Below, in pieces: positions 1 through 8,941 of a DNA stretch of 64,000 nt. Both the position numbers and the translations under genes were made by a program. The stretch is from contig JALPQD010000641.1 in the NCBI GenBank assembly GCA_023101885.1, positions 902,740-966,739 on the forward strand, written 5' to 3'. Position 1 is the stretch's first letter; the number at the start of each line of letters is the position of its first letter. Under the pieces are notes generated by a model, which worked only from the letters and a program-made list of their open reading frames with translations, ran no database searches and was not told the DNA's origin. The DNA comes from Typhlomys cinereus. Taxonomy: Eukaryota; Chordata; Mammalia; Rodentia; Platacanthomyidae.

Positions 1-300
1 TCCTGGATGCAACAGATTCTAGCTTGAATGGAGTGTCTTGCTCAGTAATGGACCTTCCCATTTTTAGGCTCTTACAATCTTATTGCCCTCTCTTCCACAA
101 GGTTCCCTGAACTGTAGGGAAGACATTTTGTTGACCTGTTTCCAGGTGAACAATGAGGGTCCCCCGGTAATCTGTGTTCTGATTGGCTGTTTTCCATTTC
201 ACTATTTTACCATTGCACTTGACTCTGTCCTGTCTAGGTGGTGAGATCTTCTCCTTCTTTTGCAGAAGGCTTCTAGGTTTAGTGCTGAGTGTTCTTCCCA
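1..300 (-). repeat. Degenerate L1 3'-UTR fragment
   Basis: The stretch reading GGCTCTTACAATCTTATTGC followed by a CCCTCTCTTCC..CCCTGAACTG segment resembles the L1 3' UTR of the young copy near 8.34-8.42 kb in the same orientation. That makes it an old minus-strand L1 tail cut by the window edge. The match is by eye and covers mainly positions 60-120. Confidence 0.5.
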
Positions 301-2540
301 TCTATGTGTATAATAACAAGTATTTGCAGATCAATTTGGTTTACTGTCTGCCTATCTTATAGGTCATAGTCTGCTCTTCACTAGTAATCTATTTCCTTCA
401 CTTTTATAGATTCTTGTTCTAGCTAACAGTAAAAGGAATGTCTTCCATCCTGAAAAGTGGGCCTTGAGACCAATTAGAAAGCTGTTGGTTGTCACCCTGA
501 TACTCATGCAGCTATTATACTGGTGGTATCTGTTGCCATGTTTTTGTTTTATTGTAACTTGCAGGTCTCACAGATCTGTGAGGCCTTTGATTATTTTTCT
601 CCCACAGCACAGTCTACAGTATTCCTTGGTACTGTGTAAGCTATCTAGCAGGGAACAAGCTCTCAAAACATTTCCAGTTGGTGTATTTAGCCTATGCCCT
701 GTGATCCATATGTATTGCATCTTCAGTAATAGGTTCTTACTGTCTGTTTTATTTTTTGGGGAGCAATGGAAAAAGCCTTAAATGTTTAGGGGGGGTTGTT
801 GAGACCTCTCTAATCAACTTATCAGGAACTGTCATAATAATGCTACTTTTAGTATAGTTTTCATTGTCAGTGGGTTCTAAATGGACCAGCTCAGGGCATT
901 TTTTTTTGTTTTGACCTGTTTTCCTCTCTCTGTGCTCCTCTGCATGATGACTGTCCATTTGCTCTTTTATTAAAAAATGTTTTTGACATATTAATAACTT
1001 AGGAAATTCCTGTGGGACTCATATTCAGATCTTAGGGTTTTTTTAAGTTCCTCTGCCCCTCTTATATCCCATTCCCTCATGCCCCCCAATGTATTTTTCC
1101 ATTATTCCCTCCCTCATCCTACCTGCTCCCCCTCAATAAGTTCACCTTAACTATCTTTTCTCCCTTCCCATTCATTGATCCCATTCTAGTTTTGTCTTTC
1201 AGAAATTCCAAGCCAAATACTTCAGTCAAGATATCAATGCCTCTATCGGGATATGAGAGAGAATAAGTGGTGTTTATAATCCTGTCTCTAAGATAGATAT
1301 TTTCCAGTTCTATTCATTTACCAGAAAATTACATAAAGCAAGGCAGTCTTACTTTAAGAAAAGCAAAGCATTCAATGCCAGTTCTCTGTTTAGTATGTGA
1401 GTTAATCAGGATCCTTGATTTGACTTCCTGATAATACTGTCTAATCTAAACTGCCTATTGACAAAAGAAGTTCTCAGATTCTATTTTTCCTCTACAGCAT
1501 CCTAGGGGCGCTGCTGTGGGGCTTGGGAGCCAGAAAGGATGGAATCAGTATCCTCGATCACTTACATAGAGAATGAATGTGCATCTCACCAAGTTAAGTC
1601 CCCAAGAAAGGCAGCGTAGTGATCTACAGTGTGGCTTGAACATCAGGTGTTCCCTGGCTCACATCTGGTGGCATAAGCTAGAAATCAAGACACCAGAAGT
1701 CCTTTTCTCCTCTGAGCCTTCTCACCTCGAGCATGCTGCAGACTCAGATAGAAACCACTTAAAGGCTCCTTTGCTACCACATCTTAACCAAATTCCAGCC
1801 AAGAGAGAGAATATTCTAGGTCAATTTGTCATGCAGGCAGCAGAAGCCCCATCCTGCTAGAACGCAATTCCGTTTGGTGATGAGAATGGCGTTAATTTTT
1901 GTAAGTAATTCCTTAGTTTTTTAACATACCAGCCTGTGCTTCCCCTGGTGTATTCTGTAATTTCTGCATACCAGAGTTTTATTTTTCACCTTAATCCTCT
2001 CTTTTAATTGTCTCTTTAATTACATTATCTGTGCTTATAACTGAAATATTAGCACACACTTCTGGGGGCGCTCTTCTTCCTTTTGTTCCCTCATTCAACA
2101 CTGCCTATTGCTGTGAACTCTTCGTACTGCACACTGAGATAATGATACACTTCTCTTCCATCCTCCAAATTCTCTACTATTAGTTCAACTATTTTTTAAC
2201 AACATAAGGAAGCTTCAGCACATACCTAACTTTATCAATCTCAGAAGGAAACTTCTTCTTCATTCTAGTATCTGGAGTTTATGAATGATGAACATCACTG
2301 CTCTACCACCTTCATATCTACTTAGAATTCCTTGGAGGATCTTAATGATGTTTACCATTTTCATATTCATTTGGCATATATGCTGCTCTGCATACTTGAT
2401 TTAGAATGTAGTATAAATGGTTCCTCGAATATATTAAAGATTACAGCTTATTATTAATTAAAATTTTCACAATCCATTTTCAGTGTCTGGTTCCATTTTT
2501 AAGTTCAAATTACAAGTTGATTATTTTAGCTTTTATAATT
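301..2540. other. Gene-free interval
   Basis: No gene is recognised here. Short open frames exist on both strands (for example 464-781 and 1573-1860) but have no recognisable domain, splice context or repeat-independent support. A pyrimidine-rich block at about 1020-1200 could be another old L1 tail in reverse orientation, but I could not establish this. Confidence 0.5.
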
Positions 2541-2544
2541 GCTG

Positions 2545-2708
2545 AGTCTTATCTATATATCAGTCTATCTCTCTACATATCTATCCATGCATCCATTGAT
2601 CTATCAATATTTCTATCTATCTCTATCATCTATACTATCTATTTATTATCTATCTGTCTATCTATCTCTCTATCGATCTATCTATCTATCTACCATCTAT
2701 CTATCTTT
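2545..2708. repeat. Imperfect (TATC)n microsatellite
   Basis: The sequence is a run of CTAT/CTGT/CTAC tetramers, interrupted in the first half and purer at 2640-2708. Confidence 0.85.
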
Positions 2709-2926
2709 TAATTGCTAGTGAGTTTGTAGAACTAGTCCATGTTCTTCCTAGCAAGCTTTCGTTTATTTTTTATGGCTCCCTATATACAATGATGTAATAC
2801 AAACCTTGTCTTAGATTACCAACTAGTGCTGCAGAATAAAAATGACCGCAAGCTCAGCAAAAAGCGCAGAGAAAAACAGATTCGTAACAAGATGCATGGT
2901 GGTGTATGCATGCATGCAGGAGTACA

Positions 2927-2927
2927 C

Positions 2928-2973
<46 letters not shown>
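2927..2973. repeat. (GT)n microsatellite
   Basis: About 23 dinucleotide units with one TT interruption near 2940. Confidence 0.95.
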
Positions 2974-2977
<4 letters not shown>

Positions 2978-3137
2978 ATTTGTTCTCCTTAATTGGTGAT
3001 ATTGCTGGTCTTGTCAAATTTTGAACTGGTTTCTATTACTCTATTCTGACATATAGAATGATGTCGTGTCAAGGGATGGTGTTACACTGTATATGATTTG
3101 ATGGAGCAGTGTGACTACAAGACTCCATAAGTCTGGA

Positions 3138-3194
3138 GATATACATATATAAATATATATGTATGTATGTGTATATATATATATGTATATAAAA
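3138..3194. repeat. (TA)/(TATG) AT-rich simple repeat
   Basis: Alternating TA with TATG variants. The interval from here to 4020 holds no recognisable gene. Confidence 0.8.
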
Positions 3195-4020
3195 TAAACT
3201 AAGACTTTAGGAAAGTGTCCTAGTGTCTGTTGTTAAGAAGAAAACCTCCTTTTTCAATACAATTAGTTATGGAAGTCAGTGTGGATACATTCCCGAGGAT
3301 CAGCTCCAGCTAGGGTAACTGTAGACTGGATTAGGATTTTTATCTATTTACAAGGCTACAGTGTCCAAACAAGGAGGAGACAGCATAAATATGGACTCTA
3401 GCACCTGTGAAATATGCAGCACAGCTTTCAAAGGAAGGATTTGTGCAGTTCTAGTTGAAAAGAGATGCTTGCAGACACTTAGCAAGGACTGCTATGGGAG
3501 TTTTCAAAATACCTCACACTGGTGTTTTGAAAGGTCAGGAAATGCTTATTCATCACTGTTATTTGTTTCCAAACTGTAATGCACTATGCTTTATTTAGAA
3601 ACCACTACACAATTTTCAGGCCTATCAGAAAGAATTAGATCTAAACAGAACTTTATGAAGCAGCTCTCAATGGAAGGTAAGATCATGAACTGTCAGCTGG
3701 ATTATCCCTCAGGGAACATCTAACATTCCACTGACAGGTTTTGTGATTCTGCATCTACTTTAGACAAGATTAAGCTTCTAGAAGAATTGTGCCTGTGCCT
3801 GTGTGTTGGGTGCTAAAGAGACACATTCAGTTTATGAAAATACTCAGTGCATTTTCCCACTGAGACTAATTACTCATGTATCTGTTTGAATAAGGGGAAA
3901 GACCTTTCCATCTGCATAAGAATCCTTCCAAGGGTGAGAGGAAGAATCAATGGTAGATGTCTGATCAAAATGATAGTCTGTTTCTATGTTTCTGATAAAA
4001 AAAAAAGTGAAGGAAAGAGC

Positions 4021-4844
4021 TGTTGCAACCAGCCTGCACAGTTGCTGATAAATCACCATCAAACAGCTTAATGGAATAAGGGTTTTATTGTCTTTTAGGG
4101 GTGTGGCTTGACAAGAAAGCATACACCAACACCAGGGCCAATGGAACTGGGCACACCATCACCACATAATGTCTGAGAGAGAGACAATCCTTACTGACCA
4201 GATTAACATATTGTCATAGTTAAGCACAGGTGTCAACTTGACTCTTGAGGGTTTGAGCTCTGGGCACAGGTGTAGAGAGTTAATGGTTGAGTTAAGCCCA
4301 GACCAAACCTGAAGGAGATTGTCCAGCTGCTGGGGAAGACCCAGCCCATGGTGGGTGGGATTAGGCCCTGGATAAATCAGAGAGACCTGGTTGAGAGAGT
4401 TGGCATCCTTCTGTATACTTGGCCAGACATGCTAGTCTGGCAAATAAGGATTGTCCATCTCTCAGCCGTTATGGTGGCCAGTTCCTTCAGCCCTGGTGTT
4501 GGTGCATGCTCTCCCGTGAAGCTGGACTAAGAACTGTAACCGGACTGTCGTAAGAAAGTAAACTCCTTGTTCCCTTAAGCTGTGTTCTGGTCATTTATCA
4601 GCAACCATGCAGGCGGACTGCAACACATATCTAGCCAAGTATACACAAGGATGCCAATATTAACAATCAGCTCTTGGCATTTTATTCCAGGTCATAGTTC
4701 TACCAACTATGGGCTGGACTTTTGCCATCAGCTAGACAATCTCTTGTAGGTTCACTCTGGGCTTAACTCAACTACTAATTCTCTACAAATGTGCCCAGAG
4801 CTCAAACCCAACCATCAAGTTGACACCTGTGCCTAACTGTAACA
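4021..4844 (-). mobile_element. Old MaLR-type solo LTR, split by a younger LTR
   Basis: The two outer pieces (4021-4211 and 4626-4844) together match, in reverse, the LTR seen intact at 27109-27550. The left end reads TGTTGCAACC and the right end GCCTAACTGTAACA, the TG...CA termini of an LTR in minus orientation. The LTR landmarks are present: the CTTAA block before the poly(A) region, the 'caccaacaccagggccaa' block, and the GTCAAGTTGACACCTGTG block. A second LTR of the same family sits inside with its own target duplication. Assignment to ERVL-MaLR rests on the internal sequence of the complete copy at 27.1-29.3 kb, not on this copy. Confidence 0.75.
4212..4625 (+). mobile_element. Younger MaLR-type solo LTR nested in an older LTR
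   Basis: Begins TGTCATAGTTAAGCACAGG and ends GGACTGCAACA. It is flanked by a perfect 5-bp target duplication, CATAT (4207-4211 and 4626-4630). Both LTRs belong to one family but lie in opposite orientation, so the locus has a local inverted-repeat character. Only an LTR is present; the internal region was probably lost by LTR-LTR recombination. Confidence 0.8.
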
Positions 4845-4864
4845 GAGTGTATAAAACTGTTACA

Positions 4865-4935
4865 GGAGACTGATGATATAGCTGAGTGGTAAAACAGTTG
4901 TCTACCATGTTCAATTCTGTAGGTTCAATAAAAAA
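4865..4935 (+). repeat. Decayed ID-like SINE head
   Basis: The segment GATATAGCTGAGTGGTAAAA followed by GTAGGTTCAATA resembles the A and B boxes of a tRNA-derived ID-type SINE head. It is heavily mutated and the match is by eye only. Confidence 0.4.
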
Positions 4936-5110
4936 TGACTGATCTAAGTGTCTGGGGAGCAAAAATGCACAGGACTGAGTTTCCTGAGTTTTCATTGAAA
5001 ATTCAGGCTCTACAGCAGAACTGTTAGGTGATGCTTTCACGCATCATTTAAATTCTTAACTACACTGTATTCTCTAAGGGGAAATAACCCTGCACTGAGG
5101 AACTTCACTG

Positions 5111-5138
5111 GGTTTTTGTCTCAGCCTGTAGCACTGTA
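5111..5138 (-). promoter_or_regulatory. 12-spacer recombination signal of the IGKV4-like segment, defective heptamer
   Basis: Read on the minus strand: heptamer TACAGTG, 12-nt spacer (CTACAGGCTGAG), nonamer ACAAAAACC. The nonamer is the exact consensus and the spacer is exactly 12, which identifies a kappa V signal. The heptamer departs from CACAGTG at its first base. The first three heptamer bases are the ones most needed for RAG cleavage, so rearrangement is probably reduced or abolished (inference). Confidence 0.85.
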
Positions 5139-5435
5139 TGAATGGTATACTACTCCTCTGTTGACAGTAGTAAGTCGCAGCATCTTCAGCCTCCAGCCTG
5201 TCAATTGTGAGGGTGTAAGTGGTCCCAGACTTGCTGCCACTGAAGCGGCTGGGGATTCCAGAAGGCCGGTTTGATGTGGTATAAATAAGGAGCTTGGGAC
5301 GGACTCCAGGTTTCTTCTGGTACCAGTGCAAGTAGCTAGTGTCCACAGTTGACTTGCAAGTGAGGGTGACCTTCTCCCCTGGAGAAACTGCCATGGATTC
5401 TGGAGACTGAGTAAGCACAATATCTCCATGAGACA
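5139..5435 (-). CDS. IGKV: IGKV4-like V exon (V region of kappa light chain)
   Basis: Encodes the variable domain of an immunoglobulin kappa light chain, used after V-J joining in B cells. The exon starts after a minus-strand acceptor (ctctcttgactgcag) and stays open to the recombination signal. Landmarks are all present: framework 1 begins [18 protein letters not shown], first cysteine in TLTC, tryptophan in LHWYQ, framework 3 [15 protein letters not shown], second cysteine in ATYYC, and CDR3 starting QQRSS. Together with the leader beginning MDFWAQIF this resembles the mouse IGKV4 subgroup. The reading frame is clean. The weak point is the heptamer downstream, so the segment may be a germline open reading frame that rearranges poorly. 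It lies on the opposite strand to the V segments at 16.4 and 24.1 kb, so one orientation must join J by inversion. Confidence 0.92.
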
Positions 5436-5610
5436 CTGCAGTCAAGAGAGAGATGGAAGAAGAGTGACATTAGTAGAAACAGAAACACAGGGATAGCTTC
5501 ATGCTGTACCACATGCAGAAGAAATGAAATATAGCACATTTTCTCTTAGATTCAAACTCCTATAGGCCAACAGACCTGTATTTTGAGCTTGGTGCTGATT
5601 TCTTTCTTAC

Positions 5611-5659
5611 CAGTGACACTGAGCATCAGGAAGGTGAAAATTTGAGCCCAAAAATCCAT
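5611..5659 (-). CDS. IGKV: Leader exon of the IGKV4-like segment
   Basis: A 49-nt exon with ATG at 5659 encodes the signal peptide MDFWAQIFTFLMLSVT plus one base of the next codon. It is followed by the donor GTAAGAAA on the minus strand. The 49-nt length and the 175-nt intron are typical of kappa V genes. The spliced junction continues in frame as VSHG before the mature DIVLTQ. Confidence 0.92.
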
Positions 5660-5758
5660 CCTGTTGTCTGATCTCTGCCCCAGACTCTATGTTTCTCTAC
5701 TCACAAGTGCATGTCTTAAATGCAACACTGAGCCATTTGTGGTTTCCAAGGAAGAAAT

Positions 5759-5768
5759 ATGCAAATAA
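5759..5768 (-). promoter_or_regulatory. Kappa V promoter octamer/decamer
   Basis: The minus strand reads TTATTTGCAT, an exact match to the kappa decamer TNATTTGCAT bound by Oct factors. It lies 100 nt upstream of the leader ATG. No clear TATA box is visible, though a TTTAAG stretch lies between. Confidence 0.85.
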
Positions 5769-5769
5769 C

Positions 5770-6716
5770 CCGAAATAGGCTAGATGGTACTTGATATATA
5801 AAACCATGTTGTCCTTTAGATTATTTATAGAACTGAAATTATTAAGCAAAGAAATTTCTCAGTGTTCATTTTTTCCTGTGTTAGTATATGACACTTGTGC
5901 AAGGCAAGACCCATATATTCTAGAGTAGAGAGTTTATTTCCTTCTATTTAGCAAAGCAAGTTCAATTGGACAGTGTGTGAGGTGTATTTTTTTCCACGTG
6001 TAGGAGGGATGAGTGTGAGCATTCCAAGGCACACTTCCCCTCCTCAGCTCTGCCTCATCTTTCCCTGGTTGATGCTCAACTGAGACCTTGTTTTTCCTTC
6101 TCAGTCAATCAATTGACCCTAAGGCCACAAAACACTGAAAAAGTCAGCATTCGTGATGTGATTTTGAGCTAAGGTATGTTTAGAGAAAGTCAAGAGCTCA
6201 TTGCTTCCACAACAAAAAGGGGAAATTAACCCTCTTCTCTGAAAATGAAGGAAATGAAGTTTTGGTTTGTAGGAACTATTATTTGTCCAATATTACACCC
6301 CATGTGGCTTTTGAGTACATGAAGACAGACTCACATGTAATAACCATATACAGCGTATACAATGATGGATTGCTGAAGTGTTTCATTATCTCACATTCTT
6401 ATGTAGGAGTGACAGAGAATATTTTCAAATAAATTTTTCAGTTGAATATAAGTAGGTTTATTAAAGAGCAAATAGCATTCCCTGAGACTGAATGAATATT
6501 CACATAATAATTGGCAGAGGGCACCATCCACTAAGTTGTTTAACCTGTCTTGCAATAACTTATGATCCTTGTTGCACTGGATCATGTTTGGCCTTTTGCT
6601 GTGCAACAATATTGACTAAAGTTTCTGAGTACAAGAAAACTGTGATGTTTGTGATGAAGATGGCATATATTTCAGAAAAGATTTGTTCATGTAAAAGATA
6701 ATGATGTTGTTCAGGT
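5770..6716. other. Gene-free interval
   Basis: Unique-looking AT-rich sequence upstream of the IGKV promoter. I see no gene, RNA or clear repeat. Confidence 0.5.
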
Positions 6717-6734
6717 AAAAGATAGTTAAATGTT

Positions 6735-7006
6735 TTTTTTTTTTTATTTATTCAACTGCGCATGGGCGTGTGTATGGGCGTGCATGTGTGTGTGTGTGTA
6801 TCTGTCTATGTGTAGAACCACGGACAAATTCGCGAACCACCATGGACGCCTCCACCTCCTTCTGCCCCGGGATTCACAGGCTCCGCCCTACCAGGACCAG
6901 AAGCGCAGGCCACCCCCGCTTCCGCCTGGCGTCTATACATGGGATCTGGGATCCGAACTCAGGACCTTCCGCCTGCAAGGGGGAGGCTTAACCCCTGAGC
7001 CACCTC
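6735..7006 (-). repeat. Long-form B2/ID-headed SINE, nearly complete
   Basis: Reverse-complement copy with poly(T), a short GT run (the CA tail), a GC-rich body and a tRNA-like head reading GTTCGGATCCCAGATC. It stops at GAGCCACCTC and lacks the terminal TCCAGCCCC found in other copies. It is joined directly to L1 sequence. Confidence 0.85.
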
Positions 7007-7777
7007 CTGATCTCACCAGAAGGGGAGGGCATATAGTCTAGCAGATAAAAAGTAATCATTTTGCAAATGGTTGATGGACCTCTCCCTCAGGGAGGTTTCC
7101 TACTCTTATTACATCTACCCTTGAATGTGCTATTACAACAAGACTCCAGTTTAACAGCTTTTTGTCTCTGGCCAGGGGGTGACATACAGTGCCCAGCAGA
7201 ATGGAGTGAAGGGAATTGCAGGAGCAGCAAAACTGCAAAAGAAAATCAACAAACCACAATCCAGAACTTCAGAGACTATATCAATCACATAGAACTAGGA
7301 CAGCCTAATCTCTCCCCATCCTGGAGCTCAGGGACATTTGCGGAAGAGGGGGTGGTAAGATTGTAAGAGCAAAAGGATGGGAGGAGCAACGATTTGCAAG
7401 ATTCTCAACAATAGTTGGGGCCAAAGCAATCGTAATGGGACTTTGCATGCCCTGCGCAATGTCCAGCGCACTGTTGCCCTCATAAAGTCTAGCATCTGTT
7501 AAGGGCACCGAGACCCCTGGAGGCAAGGGATTGACAGCCATAGTAGTGATCTTATGCTTAAGGGGAACAAGAGAAAGGGCTTATAGAAATGCCACTGGGT
7601 CCTTATATGTCATCGGAGAAGAGGACCCAATGGAGAGTTAGGCGTACACAATAAAGGACTCTCTGGGAATTGGGGGGGAGGCACTGGGGGAAGGGGAGGG
7701 GGAGGAGGGGGGAGGGAGGGAACTGGTAAAAAATTTTAAAATGTATAATTAAATTTTTAATAAAAAAAACAAACAAA
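7007..7777 (+). repeat. 5'-truncated young L1 3' UTR with poly(A)
   Basis: Begins CTGATCTCACCAGAAGGGGA and ends in a T-rich AATTAAATTTTTAATAAAA tail. It is very close to the 3' UTR of the L1 at 7962-8725 but in opposite orientation. The two tails face each other across about 185 bp. It contains the guanine-rich tract typical of mammalian L1 3' UTRs at about 7668-7725. Confidence 0.88.
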
Positions 7778-8941
7778 AAAAGATAGTTAAATGTTGATTA
7801 AATTAATTATAATATATATATAAATATATAAATATAATATATAATATATAGAAAGTTGTCTAAAGCATATACAAAAATAATTTAATTTGAATTAATACTT
7901 TGATAAAATGTTGTGTTCACACACCCACATAATTCTGTGTTTTCCTTTGGATGAATATTTTTTCCCATTTTTTTTATTAAAAATTTAATTATACATTTTA
8001 AAAATTTTTACCAGTTCCCTCCCTCCCCCCTCCTCCCCCTCCCCTTCCCCCAGTGCCTCCCCCCCAATTCCCAGAGAGTCCTTTATTGTGTACGCCTAAC
8101 TCTCCATTGGGTCCTCCTCTCCGATGACATATAAGGACCCAGTGGCATTTCCATAAGCCCTTTCTCTTGTTCCCCTTAAGCATAAGATCACTACTATGGC
8201 TGTCAATCCCTTGCCTCCAGGGGTCTCGGTGCCCTTAACAGATGCTAGACTTTATGAGGGCAACAGTGCGCTGGACATTGCGCAGGGCATGCAAAGTCCC
8301 ATTACGACTGCTTTGGCCCCAACTATTGTTGAGAATCTTGCAAATCGTTGCTCCTCCCATCCTTTTGCTCTTACAATCTTACCGCCCCCTCTTCCGCGAA
8401 TGTCCCTGAGCTCCAGGATGGGGAGAGATTAGGCTGTCCTAGTTCTATGTGATTGATATAGAGTCTCTGAAGTTCTGGATTGTGGTTTGTTGATTTTCTT
8501 TTGCAGTTTTGCTGCTCCTGCAATTCCCTTCACTCCATTCTGCTGGGCACTGTATGTCACCCCCTGGCCAGAGACAAAAAGCTGTTAAACTGGAGTCTTG
8601 TTGTAATAGCACAATCAAGGGTAGATGTAATAAGAGTAGGAAACCTCACTGAGGGAGGGGTCCATCACCCATTTGCAAAATGATTACATTTTATCTGCTA
8701 GACTATATGCCCTCCCCTTCTGGTGAGATCAGGAAAGAACGTCTGTGAACTTAACCAGGTTTCTCATTACTTACTTGCAGACCTTGATGGAGGCCTATTT
8801 TCTCTGCTGTAACATGGTCTCCTCTCTCCTTGTTTCTGGTGTGGCCCTCCTAACCCATCTCTCTTGTTCATAATCCTTGCAATTACTGTGTTTCATAGGT
8901 TTACTTTTGAGTGTCTCAATGTGGGCTGGGTGAGTTTGGTA

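Larger units (their letters stand above)
6735..7777. mobile_element. Chimeric retrotransposed insertion: inverted SINE joined to an L1 3' end
   Basis: One target duplication, AAAAGATAGTTAAATGTT (6717-6734 and 7778-7795), encloses two different elements. The first part (6735 to about 7006) is a reverse-complement SINE starting with its poly(T) tail and losing only the last bases of its head. The second part (about 7007-7777) is the 3' UTR of a young L1 in sense orientation ending in poly(A). The topology is that of twin priming, but the inverted part is a SINE RNA copy instead of L1. The single shared target duplication argues for one integration event. Confidence 0.8.

Noticed and set aside
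1573..1860. 95-codon open frame as a novel small gene
   Set aside because: No domain, promoter or splice signal, and no second copy in the window to test conservation.
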